Positions 26,243 through 34,791 of a DNA stretch of 64,000 nt are shown piece by piece; the stretch's first letter is position 1; each line of letters opens with the position of its first letter. The stretch lies in contig OY764868.1 of the NCBI GenBank assembly GCA_963668545.1, forward strand, positions 3,224,001 through 3,288,000, in the 5' to 3' direction. The notes under the pieces were generated by a model. The model saw only the letters and a list, made by a program, of their open reading frames with translations, was not told the DNA's origin and did not search any database. The DNA comes from G963662265 sp963668545. GTDB lineage: Bacteria > Spirochaetota > Spirochaetia > CADAEX01. The translations under genes were made by a program, and so were the position numbers.

Positions 26243-27406
26243 TTATCGGGCCAGCCAGAAATCTCTTATCTTGAGACCATCATAGTAAACAAAATCCATA
26301 TCAATGCCCCAGGCAAGTTTTGTCACATCTTCAAATGACCGGTCTGTAAGAGGTTTTACATCAGATCTTGCTGACCACTGTCCGGGTACATAGAAAGGTT
26401 TAAGCCCTTTGCCCCCTTCTGCATCGCCGAGCATATATCTGATAAGAAGTTTTGCTGCATTCGGATGGGGAGCTTTGTTAGCCATGAGGAGGTAGTTACC
26501 CTTGTAAATACCGAATTTAGGGGCAACATCCCATGCAATACCGAGTTTCTGTCCCTTTTTGTTGTTTCTCACCTTTGATGATGCAACGCAGATTCCAAGA
26601 GGAGCATTCTGCTGACCGGGAGCGCCGACTGCATCTGAAGCTGTACCGTCAGAATTTGTAAGAACAATCTGGTTTTTTATTATTCTGTCAATCCATTCAT
26701 AACCTGCATTTTCAATACCGGGTGAAAGAACAAGCTTTTTACCGAATTCCTTCTCATATGCGCTTGCCATATCATCAGAATGTTTTACTACCATCTGAAG
26801 GAAGTTCATATTTTCAGCAGCCTGCATAGGATCTTTCATCTGGAACCGGCCTTTCCATTCAGGTCTTGTAAAATCCCAGAGATTGTCTACTGGTGATGAT
26901 GCATTGGTTTCTGTGTTGTAGAAAATAACTTTTGCTTCAACAGAATGGAGAAGTGCTGGTGATCTGTATGTTTCAGGAATAACTTCTTCAGTCTTTTTAC
27001 CATCAATAAGGGTTGAAGGAACATAATTTTCAGCAAGTCCCTTCTTTAATATATCGTAAAAAATTGTTGTCTCATCAGCAAGCAGGAGAACATCCGCATT
27101 ATAAAGCCCTGCAGCCTGTTCCCTTTTGAGTTTTTCAACCTGCTGAACTGTCGGAAGGTCTGAAGCCTCAACCTCAACACCAGGATAAAGTGTCTTGAAT
27201 TCCTCAACTGCATCGAAAATTCTTGACGATAGAGCATAAATTATAACTTTACCCTCTTCTTTTGCAGCTTCATAAATTGCATCCCAGTCTTCTTCAACAA
27301 CTGCAGCAGCTGCTGCTTCTTTTTTTACAGGTTCTTCTTTGCTTCCGCCGGCAAAAATCATACACGGGAGAACAAGAATCAATAAAATCAGAACCGTTCT
27401 TTTCAT
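26243..27406 (-). CDS. Periplasmic substrate-binding protein of the ABC transporter
   Basis: A 387-residue secreted binding protein. The signal peptide (VLILLILVLPCMIFAGGSKEE) is followed by a low-complexity KKEAAAAAVVEED linker and an SBP_bac_6/AfuA-like domain: EEGKVIIYALSSRIFDAVEEF, PEWKGRFQMKDPMQAAENMNF, and YLLMANKAPHPNAAKLLIRY. The iron-binding tyrosine pair of FbpA is not clearly conserved in what I can see, so an organic phosphate ligand is plausible. GGAGG lies 9 bp before the ATG. Confidence 0.88.
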   Translation of the reverse strand: MKRTVLILLILVLPCMIFAGGSKEEPVKKEAAAAAVVEEDWDAIYEAAKEEGKVIIYALSSRIFDAVEEFKTLYPGVEVEASDLPTVQQVEKLKREQAAGLYNADVLLLADETTIFYDILKKGLAENYVPSTLIDGKKTEEVIPETYRSPALLHSVEAKVIFYNTETNASSPVDNLWDFTRPEWKGRFQMKDPMQAAENMNFLQMVVKHSDDMASAYEKEFGKKLVLSPGIENAGYEWIDRIIKNQIVLTNSDGTASDAVGAPGQQNAPLGICVASSKVRNNKKGQKLGIAWDVAPKFGIYKGNYLLMANKAPHPNAAKLLIRYMLGDAEGGKGLKPFYVPGQWSARSDVKPLTDRSFEDVTKLAWGIDMDFVYYDGLKIRDFWLAR

Positions 27407-27657
27407 AAAAATCCTCCATTATTTTTCTACACCTGTCTATCCCGCGGAATACAATGAATAAATACAGCTGCTGTATTACCCTGCTGTTAAACTGATTCAA
27501 AACATTTTATCACGGAATTATTACATAAGGTGCCCGGCAAACCCTGTTAAAAACAGAGTATGCCGGTAAAAAATATTAAAAAAATATTCTGGTTGATATT
27601 ATTCTAAGTGCAGGTTGTTATTTTTGTCAATAAATATTTCATAAATTAATCAAAATT

Positions 27658-27681
27658 AAACATATGTTTCATTTTAAACAT
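27658..27681. repeat. 24-bp operator-like repeat, copy 1
   Basis: It begins with the perfect palindrome AAACATATGTTT, followed by CATTTTAAACAT. It matches copy 2 at 21 of 24 positions. Confidence 0.65.
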
Positions 27682-27706
27682 TATCAGTCGTTTTATGGAT
27701 ATTTAT

Positions 27707-27730
27707 AAACATTTGTTTCATATTAATCAT
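27707..27730. repeat. 24-bp operator-like repeat, copy 2
   Basis: AAACATTTGTTT followed by CATATTAATCAT, with starts 49 bp apart from copy 1 (between four and five helical turns). It lies just upstream of the -35 box of the Mut7-C gene. Confidence 0.65.
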
Positions 27731-27783
27731 CCTATTTAGAGTAAAATTGTGATTATTTTTAACCATGTTATATAATCTGATTA

Positions 27784-28515
27784 ATGGCTGTAATAAGATT
27801 TTATGAAGAACTTAACGACTTCCTCCCTGAAGAAAGAAAAAAAATCCCCTTCAGCACAGCTGTCTCTCCGGGGCAGACAGTAAAGGACCTTGTTGAATCA
27901 CATAATGTTCCCCATACAGAGGTTGACCTTATTCTTGTAAACGGTGAAGCTGTTGATTTCAGTTACCGGGTAAAAAATACCGACAGAATATCGGTTTATC
28001 CAGTGTTTGAATCCTTCGATATAAGGGGGACAACAGTTCTTAGAGACAGACCGCTTAGAAATATAAAATTCATACTTGATGTGCATCTGGGGAAACTGGC
28101 ACGCTATTTAAGATTTTCAGGTTTTGACTCTCTTTACAGCAACAGCTATGAAGACAGGGTAATTGCCGGGATATCGGAAAAGGAAGGGAGGATTGTACTT
28201 ACAAGGGACAGGGGGCTTCTGAAAAGAAAAAATGTAAAAAGGGGATACTGGATACGAAATGAGAATGCAAAGCAACAGTATCTGGAGGTTATAACAAGAT
28301 TTCATCTGGAAGGTGAGGAAAGAGCTTTTTCCCGCTGCCCGGAATGCAACGGGTTGCTGGAAGCTGTTGAAAAAGAAGATATTACGGAAAGGCTGCAGAA
28401 AAGGACAGCCCTCTATTATAATGCTTTTAAAATCTGCAGCAAATGCGGTAAAATATACTGGAAGGGAAAACATTATTACGATTTTTTAAACCGTATAAAA
28501 AAAATCAATACATAG
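27784..28515 (+). CDS. Mut7-C RNase-domain protein with ubiquitin-like N-terminus
   Basis: A 243-residue protein of two parts. Residues 1-75 form a ubiquitin/ThiS-like fold (VIRFYEELNDFLP, LILVNGEAVDFSYRVKNTDRISVYP). Residues 90-240 form the Mut7-C PIN-like domain: FILDVHLGKLARYLRFSGFDS, IVLTRDRGLLKR, and a C-terminal zinc ribbon with CPEC and CSKCGKIYWKG. Predicted as an RNase, with a sulfur-carrier-like partner domain fused; the target is unknown. No ribosome site precedes the ATG, and the -10 box ends 7 bp before it, so the mRNA may be leaderless. Confidence 0.85.
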   Translation: MAVIRFYEELNDFLPEERKKIPFSTAVSPGQTVKDLVESHNVPHTEVDLILVNGEAVDFSYRVKNTDRISVYPVFESFDIRGTTVLRDRPLRNIKFILDVHLGKLARYLRFSGFDSLYSNSYEDRVIAGISEKEGRIVLTRDRGLLKRKNVKRGYWIRNENAKQQYLEVITRFHLEGEERAFSRCPECNGLLEAVEKEDITERLQKRTALYYNAFKICSKCGKIYWKGKHYYDFLNRIKKINT

Positions 28516-28683
28516 AACCCGGATCAGAAGAAGGACATCAGCCTCGGCAGCGAATCAGGGAATGGACAGGAGAATACTATCACAGGGAATCATATTTTAA
28601 AAAAAGGGATAATTCTTTTAACAGCAATTTTCCTGAACACTGCGTTTATATATTCATCAGATTTCAAATTCACTCACCTTACA

Positions 28684-31600
28684 ATGGAACAGGGTCTGTC
28701 CAGCAATCTGGCATTCTGCCTTCAGCAGGATTCAAAGGGATTCATGTGGATAGGCACCCTTTCAGGGCTGAACAAATACAACGGAAACGAGGTTACAGTC
28801 TATTCCCCTGAAGTCAGTCAGGGGAGTATTACAAGTTCCCTGATATTCTCTGTCTATGAGGATTCAGAGAAAAGACTATGGATAGGGACTGACGGCGGGG
28901 GTCTTAACAGATATATACCGGAAACAGATAGTTTTATTTCATATACACATGATTCATTTGAACCTTTCAGCATAAGCAGCAACCAGGTTTATTCCATAAT
29001 GGAAGACTCTGAAGGGACCCTCTGGATAGGAACAGACGGCGGGGGAATCAACAAGATGCTTGAAGAGGGTAAATTTCTCTCTTTCAGAAAATCCGGCCAG
29101 CCGGGAACAGGCCTTAAAAGCGATACAGTAAGGACACTCTATGAAGCTTCCTCAGGAATTATTCTTGCAGGAACAGAGAGGGGGGGATTAAGCGTAATAA
29201 GAAAGGGGGAAAGAGGCCGGATAATAATCAAGTCCTACACAAAAAATAAAAACAGCAGTTCCATCCCGTCCAACACTGTAAGATCAATTATTGAAGACTC
29301 TGAAAACAATATATGGATAGGACTTCAGAACGGGGGTATTGCAAGGTTTGTTCCTGAAAAGGGAATATTCATCCCCCTGGTTATACCTTTCTTTGAAAAT
29401 CAGGAATCAGTATCTGTCAGGGCCCTCTATGAAGATGGAAACAAAAACCTGTGGATAGGAACTGAAAAAGAGGGTATCTGTATTTACAGCCTCAGAAACA
29501 GGTACTGGAAGATTATCAAAGCGGGAAATACAGACAGATTCACCCTCTCAAGCAATACTATCAGATCAATATATTCAGACAGAAATAATCTTATATGGAT
29601 AGGAACAAGAGACGGGGGGGTAAATCTCTACAACCCTGAAGCCTCAAAATTCATGACACTCCAGGAAGAACCGCAGAAACAGGGGAATTCAGGGCGCCAC
29701 CAGATAAGGGAAATAATGGAAGACAGAAACAGGAATATCTGGTATGCCTCTGACGGCGGGGGTCTTTCCGTATACAGCAGACGAACAGGTGAAACAGTAA
29801 ACTACAACCACGAAAACAGCGGGGGAAATCTTGGAAGCGACCAGTGCTATTCCCTTGCAGAGGATTCAGAAGGGATTATCTGGATAGGTACTGACGGCGG
29901 AGGGCTCTCATCCTATGATCCCTCCTCAGGCAAATGGCTGAAGCGCTACATTTCCTCTGTCGGGAATACAATAGAAAGCAATACTGTCTGGGACATATAT
30001 CACGACAGGGACGGGAATATGTGGATAGGGACAGAAGGGGGCGGTCTTTCCTTTTTCAACAGAAAGGAAAACATATTCACAACTTATAAATACGATCCCA
30101 AAGATATCAGCAGCCTCAACGGGAACTCTGTCAGGGATGTTATTGAAGACTCAAAAGGAAGAATATGGGTAGGTACATGGGACGGCGGGCTCAACCTTTT
30201 TGACAGGAAAACGGAAAAATTCACCCGTTTCATTTTTGACCCTGAATCAGATATAACAGTCAGCGACAACAGCGTCAACCTTATATTTGAGGACTCAGAG
30301 CAGAGAATATGGATAGGGACAACAGGAGGGGGACTGAACCTCTTCAACGAAAGGGAAATGACCTTCACATCCTATGATTCAGAAGAGGGGCTTGCAGGAA
30401 GCAATGTACTGGGAATAACGGAAGACAGGAACCGTAACCTGTGGATAACAACAAACAACGGGCTCAACATGCTTGAAACATCAACAGGAAGCATCTACAC
30501 ATTCAGCAGGGAAGACGGTCTTTTAAGCAATGAGTTCACCCACAAGGCAGTATGTTCCTCTGCAGACGGGTATATATATGCGGGAGGAACAGGAGGTATA
30601 AATTTTTTCAACCCTGATGAAATAGAGACAGGTAAAAAACACCCTGAAATAGTCATGACAGAGCTAAGCATATTAAACCGGAAAATCGGGATAAACACTC
30701 TCATCAAGGGAAGGAGGATCCTGGAGAAATCAATAACAGAGACAGATAAAATTATACTGACACAGAACGACAAGCTGTTCACATTCCGCTACTCAATACT
30801 TGATTTCACCTCGCCGGGAAGAAACAGGTATTATACATTTCTTGAAGGGCATGACAGTGAATGGAAATTCAGGGGAAGTAAAAATTCTGTAACTTTTGAT
30901 TCGCTCCCGCACGGCAACTATACACTCCATGTAAAGGGTAAAGACCATATAGGCAATGAAACAGCAAACATGCTCGAGATTGATATAAAAATTCTCCCGT
31001 ATTTCTGGCAGACACTGTATTTCAAAATCACAGCAGGCATTTCATTATCTGCAGCTGTTATAGCGTTAATCAGAAGAAGGACCATGGCACTTGAAAAACA
31101 CAACAGGGAACTGAGAAAATTCTCCACACATATACTGGAAATAAGGGAAGAGGAAAGAAAAAAGGTGGCCAGGGAGGTGCATGATGAACTGGGGCAGCTT
31201 CTCACTGCTCTTAAAATTGATATTTTCAGATCAGAAGAAAATGACAAGCGTGAAAGCATGCTTTCCCTTGTCAACATGGCTCTTGAATCGGTAAAAAACC
31301 TCTCAACAAGGCTGAGGCCTAAAGCTCTTGATACCCTTTCATTTTCAGAAGCACTCCAGTGGCAGATTGTGGATTTTCAGAGAAGGACAGAGATAAAATG
31401 CTTTTCAGACATTGAAGAAACAGATACAGGCCCTGATCCGGAAACAGCTACTGTTATATTCAGGATATTCCAGGAAGCACTCACAAATATAATAAGACAT
31501 TCAGGTGCTGACAGGGTTCAGATAATTTTCAGGAAAATTGACAACAACCTGTTTCTGAAAATAATGGACAACGGGAAAGGGATACCGGAAGATAAACTGC

Positions 31601-31791
31601 TGAGTACATCCTCATTCGGAATAATTGGGATGAAGGAAAGAAGCAATATGCTTGGGGCAAAACTGAAGATCAGATCAGACATAAAAACACACGGGACAGA
31701 TATAGAACTTTCTATCCCGCTTGATAAAAAAGTCAAAAGGAAAAAAACATCTGTCAACAAAACATTATATGATACACTGGAAGACAGATGA
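28684..31791 (+). CDS. Two-component propeller sensor histidine kinase (Reg_prop-YYY-HisKA_3)
   Basis: At least 1035 residues. About 14 Reg_prop blades, most of the form WIGTDGGGL, fill residues 10-640 and would make two seven-bladed propellers outside the cell. A Y_Y_Y domain follows (about 690-770), then one membrane segment (about 780-797). The cytoplasmic NarL-type kinase has dimerisation helices (REVHDELGQLLTAL, His833) and an HATPase with HSGADRVQI and MDNGKGIP. The family N-terminus (FKFTHLTMEQGLSS) lies partly upstream of this ATG, and a signal peptide is encoded in frame before it without ATG, GTG or TTG; an ATT at 28594 is a possible true start. It overlaps its response regulator by 4 bp. 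Confidence 0.88.
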   Translation: MEQGLSSNLAFCLQQDSKGFMWIGTLSGLNKYNGNEVTVYSPEVSQGSITSSLIFSVYEDSEKRLWIGTDGGGLNRYIPETDSFISYTHDSFEPFSISSNQVYSIMEDSEGTLWIGTDGGGINKMLEEGKFLSFRKSGQPGTGLKSDTVRTLYEASSGIILAGTERGGLSVIRKGERGRIIIKSYTKNKNSSSIPSNTVRSIIEDSENNIWIGLQNGGIARFVPEKGIFIPLVIPFFENQESVSVRALYEDGNKNLWIGTEKEGICIYSLRNRYWKIIKAGNTDRFTLSSNTIRSIYSDRNNLIWIGTRDGGVNLYNPEASKFMTLQEEPQKQGNSGRHQIREIMEDRNRNIWYASDGGGLSVYSRRTGETVNYNHENSGGNLGSDQCYSLAEDSEGIIWIGTDGGGLSSYDPSSGKWLKRYISSVGNTIESNTVWDIYHDRDGNMWIGTEGGGLSFFNRKENIFTTYKYDPKDISSLNGNSVRDVIEDSKGRIWVGTWDGGLNLFDRKTEKFTRFIFDPESDITVSDNSVNLIFEDSEQRIWIGTTGGGLNLFNEREMTFTSYDSEEGLAGSNVLGITEDRNRNLWITTNNGLNMLETSTGSIYTFSREDGLLSNEFTHKAVCSSADGYIYAGGTGGINFFNPDEIETGKKHPEIVMTELSILNRKIGINTLIKGRRILEKSITETDKIILTQNDKLFTFRYSILDFTSPGRNRYYTFLEGHDSEWKFRGSKNSVTFDSLPHGNYTLHVKGKDHIGNETANMLEIDIKILPYFWQTLYFKITAGISLSAAVIALIRRRTMALEKHNRELRKFSTHILEIREEERKKVAREVHDELGQLLTALKIDIFRSEENDKRESMLSLVNMALESVKNLSTRLRPKALDTLSFSEALQWQIVDFQRRTEIKCFSDIEETDTGPDPETATVIFRIFQEALTNIIRHSGADRVQIIFRKIDNNLFLKIMDNGKGIPEDKLLSTSSFGIIGMKERSNMLGAKLKIRSDIKTHGTDIELSIPLDKKVKRKKTSVNKTLYDTLEDR

Positions 31792-32432
31792 ATATACTTA
31801 TAGCAGATGACCATCCCCTGATCAGAAAGGGACTCATGCAGATACTGGCTGACAGCAGATATATAAGAAATGTATATGAAGCGGGAAACAGTACTGAAGT
31901 ATTCAGGCAGCTTGAAAAGGAGAAAATTGATGTCCTTATCCTTGATATCTCAATGCCGGGAAAAGACGGTATCGAAATACTGAAGGATGTAAAGATACAG
32001 CATCCTGAAACAGCTGTTCTCATGCTGAGCATCCAGCCTGAAAACCAGTACGCAGTAAGGGCCTTTAAATACGGAGCATCGGGATGCCTTAACAAGGCAT
32101 CTGCCCCCGAGGAGCTTCTCGAAGCCATCAAGAAGGTCCAGTCAGGCGGCAGGTACCTTAACGATGCAGTCAGTGAAATACTTCTCAATAATATAACAGA
32201 TGAATCCGGCGGAGACCTTCCTCACAGACAGCTTTCAGAAAGGGAATACCAGGTAATGCTTCAGCTTGCAAAAGGAAAAACCATAAGCGAGATATCTGAA
32301 AAGCTTAACCTCAGTATAAAAACTGTAAGCACCTACAGAACAAGACTCCTGGCTAAAATGAACCTTCACACAAACTCTGACCTGACCTACTATGCTATCA
32401 AGAACAACCTTATAAACAGCCTTCTTCAGTAA
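31788..32432 (+). CDS. NarL/FixJ-type response regulator
   Basis: A 214-residue regulator with a receiver (1-120; IADDH, Asp53 in LILDISMPG, lysine in CLNKAS) and a LuxR-type helix-turn-helix (about 148-205; LSEREYQVMLQLAKGKTISEI, LNLSIKTVSTYRTRLLAKM). The ATG overlaps the kinase stop (ATGA), so the two form a cognate pair. Position directly before citC suggests it activates the citrate genes, in place of the CitAB pair used by enterobacteria. This is inference. Confidence 0.92.
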   Translation: MNILIADDHPLIRKGLMQILADSRYIRNVYEAGNSTEVFRQLEKEKIDVLILDISMPGKDGIEILKDVKIQHPETAVLMLSIQPENQYAVRAFKYGASGCLNKASAPEELLEAIKKVQSGGRYLNDAVSEILLNNITDESGGDLPHRQLSEREYQVMLQLAKGKTISEISEKLNLSIKTVSTYRTRLLAKMNLHTNSDLTYYAIKNNLINSLLQ

Positions 32433-32454
32433 ATAAGGCTGAATACAAAACAGT

Positions 32455-32476
32455 CCTGTAGGACTATTCCTACAGG
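32455..32476 (+). terminator. Hairpin after the response regulator
   Basis: CCTGTAGG (32455-32462) pairs with CCTACAGG (32469-32476). GGAATTTTAAAA follows, so it is a weak terminator or a boundary before the citC promoter. Confidence 0.45.
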
Positions 32477-32543
32477 GGAATTTTAAAAAAACCTACATAC
32501 AACCGGAAAATTCCGTTTTACAATTATTATCAGGGTCAATAAC

Positions 32544-33596
32544 ATGAACAATCCTGAAGAATCACTTTTTATAAAAAATCCTGATGAAAGGACTCTCATT
32601 ATAATAAAACAGCTGCTTGAAGAAAACAGTCTGACATATGAACCAGATATTGAAGAAACACTTCTTATAAATATTGAAGGGGAAGCGGCAGCAACAGGAT
32701 CAATCTCCGGGAATGTGCTTAAGTGCATAGCTGTCAACGATAAATTCAAAAACAGGAACCTTACAGGGAATCTCCTGACTCAGCTCATTTCAAGGGAATA
32801 CCAGAAAGGAAATACCGATCTCTTTCTTTTCACAAAACCGGGAAACAGGGAAATATTCAGGCAGCTGGGATTTTACCCTGTCCATGAAATCAGGGACAAT
32901 GTTGTTCTTATGGAAAACAATCCCTCAGGGCTTACCGGGTATGTAGAGAGGCTGATAAGGGAAACTGAAGAAAAAAAGGCTGAAGGAAAAAGGATAGGCT
33001 GTATAGTCGTCAACTGCAACCCTGTTACAAACGGGCACCTTTATCTTATAGAAAAAGCTTCATCAGAATCGGACATCCTCCACCTCTTTGTTGTAGAGGA
33101 AGACAGGTCTGTATTCCCTTTTTCAGTAAGATACAATCTTGTCAGGGAAGCGACACAGCATATTAAAAACATTGTTCTTCACAGCGGTTCAAATTATATA
33201 ATTTCCAATTCAACCTTTCCCTCCTACTTCATTAAAGACACAAAAACAATTGTTGATCTCCATGCACGCCTTGATCTTGGTATATTTTCAGAAAAAATTG
33301 CACCTGCACTCGGTATAAACAAAAGGTTTGCAGGGGATGAGCCTCTGTGCCCTGTAACATCCAACTACAACAGGTTCATGAGTGAAATACTTCCTTCAAA
33401 AGGAATTGAATTTGAAATAATAAAACGACTTGAGAATGAAGGAGAACCGGTAAGCGCTTCCCGTGTAAGAAATCTTCTTGTATCGGGAGATTATGAGGGC
33501 ATAAAGAGGATAGTCCCTGAAGCAACATATAATTTTCTTGTTTCAGAAAAAGGAAACAGAATTAAAGAGATATTAGAACAGAGAAAGGGAAGATAA
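32544..33596 (+). CDS. citC: [Citrate (pro-3S)-lyase] ligase
   Basis: The 350-residue ligase acetylates the thiol of the citrate lyase prosthetic group using acetate and ATP, which activates the enzyme. An N-terminal GNAT-like domain (1-130) precedes the nucleotidyltransferase domain with IVVNCNPVTNGHLYLIE (the family's NPxTxGH) and a C-terminal VSASRVRNLL. The length is typical. It heads citC-citD-citE-citF, with a 1-bp overlap into citD. Confidence 0.95.
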   Translation: MNNPEESLFIKNPDERTLIIIKQLLEENSLTYEPDIEETLLINIEGEAAATGSISGNVLKCIAVNDKFKNRNLTGNLLTQLISREYQKGNTDLFLFTKPGNREIFRQLGFYPVHEIRDNVVLMENNPSGLTGYVERLIRETEEKKAEGKRIGCIVVNCNPVTNGHLYLIEKASSESDILHLFVVEEDRSVFPFSVRYNLVREATQHIKNIVLHSGSNYIISNSTFPSYFIKDTKTIVDLHARLDLGIFSEKIAPALGINKRFAGDEPLCPVTSNYNRFMSEILPSKGIEFEIIKRLENEGEPVSASRVRNLLVSGDYEGIKRIVPEATYNFLVSEKGNRIKEILEQRKGR

Positions 33597-33889
33597 TGAA
33601 GATTGTAAAAACAGGGATGGCAGGAACACTTGAATCAAGCGATGTGATGATTACTGTCAGAGACAATAACGGAAAGGGGATTGAAATACACCTCCAGAGT
33701 ATTGTTGAAAAACAGTTCGGAAACCAGATAAGAAAAGTTGTTCAGAATTTTCTTGAAAGGTTTTCAGTTGAAGAGGGGCTGATTCAAATCAATGACAGGG
33801 GAGCTCTCGACTGCACAATTGAAGCACGTCTGGCCGCAGCAGTCTACAGGGCAGCGGGGAAATCAGATTATGACTGGGAGAATTTATAA
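33596..33889 (+). CDS. citD: Citrate lyase acyl carrier protein (gamma subunit)
   Basis: The 97-residue carrier holds the 2'-(5''-phosphoribosyl)-3'-dephospho-CoA group. The attachment serine is Ser14 in AGTLESSDVMITV. The rest (IHLQSIVEKQFGNQIRKVV, GALDCTIEARLAAAVYRA) matches CitD throughout. It overlaps citC and citE by 1 bp each, which implies coupled translation and balanced subunit supply. Confidence 0.95.
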   Translation: MKIVKTGMAGTLESSDVMITVRDNNGKGIEIHLQSIVEKQFGNQIRKVVQNFLERFSVEEGLIQINDRGALDCTIEARLAAAVYRAAGKSDYDWENL

Positions 33890-34791
33890 TGGCTAAACTC
33901 AGAAGAACCATGCTCTATGTTCCCGGAAATAATGCGGGAATGATAAAGGATGCCCACATCTACAGATCAGATTCAGTAATGTTCGACCTTGAGGATGCAG
34001 TATCTGTGAATGAAAAAGATACTGCAAGATTTCTTGTTTTCAAGGCACTCAAGACACTGGACTATGAAGGAATTGAAACTGTTGTCAGGATTAATTCCAT
34101 AGAAAGCGGTTTCGGAGAAGAGGATGTAAAAGCGATTGTAAGGGCTAAGCCGGATGTTATCAGGCTGCCGAAGACAGAGACAGCAGATGATATTCACGAA
34201 ATAGAATCACTTATTGAAAGGGAAGAAAAAAACTGCGGTTATGAAACCGGTACTGTTGCCCTTATGGCAGCTATTGAATCACCTCTGGGGGTCCTCAATG
34301 CCTATTCTATAGCGACAGCAAGCAAAAGGCTGATCGGAATTGCCCTTGGAGCAGAGGACTATGTTACATGCCTCAAGACAACAAGATCTCCCGGAGGTAC
34401 AGAACTTCTCTTTGCAAGAAGCCAGATCCTCAATGCTGCAAGAGCAGCAGGGATATATGCCCTTGATACTGTTTATTCAGACCTCAACAATGAAGAGGGT
34501 TTTATAAATGAAATCAAGCACATCAAACAGCTCGGATTTGACGGGAAATCCATTATAACACCAAGACAGATTGAACCTGTCCACAGGATATTTGCCCCTA
34601 CCGAAAAGGAGATTGAATACGCCAGAAAGACTATTGAGGGAATCAGGGAAGCTGAAAAGAAGAAGTCAGGTGTTATATCTGTTGACGGCAAAATGGTTGA
34701 CAAACCATTTGTAGAACGGGCTGAAAGGATTCTGGAACTTGCAAAAGCTTCAGGCGTTCTCAAGGATGAAAAGGAAGGGGAAAATGACTGA
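33889..34791 (+). CDS. citE: Citrate lyase beta subunit (citryl-CoA lyase)
   Basis: The 300-residue beta subunit cleaves the citryl thioester to oxaloacetate and the acetyl carrier. It is a HpcH/HpaI aldolase-fold TIM barrel with LRRTMLYVPGNNAGMI, VMFDLEDAVS, VVRINSI, ALMAAIESPLGVLNAY, LGAEDYVT and FDGKSIITPRQI. The acidic Mg-binding residues are in place. It overlaps citD and citF. Confidence 0.95.
   Translation: MAKLRRTMLYVPGNNAGMIKDAHIYRSDSVMFDLEDAVSVNEKDTARFLVFKALKTLDYEGIETVVRINSIESGFGEEDVKAIVRAKPDVIRLPKTETADDIHEIESLIEREEKNCGYETGTVALMAAIESPLGVLNAYSIATASKRLIGIALGAEDYVTCLKTTRSPGGTELLFARSQILNAARAAGIYALDTVYSDLNNEEGFINEIKHIKQLGFDGKSIITPRQIEPVHRIFAPTEKEIEYARKTIEGIREAEKKKSGVISVDGKMVDKPFVERAERILELAKASGVLKDEKEGEND

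Larger units (their letters stand above)
27407..27783. promoter_or_regulatory. Divergent regulatory region with two 24-bp repeats
   Basis: This 377-bp AT-rich region separates the ABC operon (minus) from the Mut7-C gene (plus). It has a promoter-like TTGTGA (27747-27752), N18, TATAAT (27771-27776) for the plus gene. Two near-identical 24-bp elements lie at 27658-27681 and 27707-27730. No further gene is seen. Confidence 0.7.

Noticed and set aside
23240..27406. Firm assignment of the ABC transporter to ferric iron
   Set aside because: Sequence family alone does not separate iron from sugar-phosphate importers, and the RpiR and HAD neighbours argue against iron.
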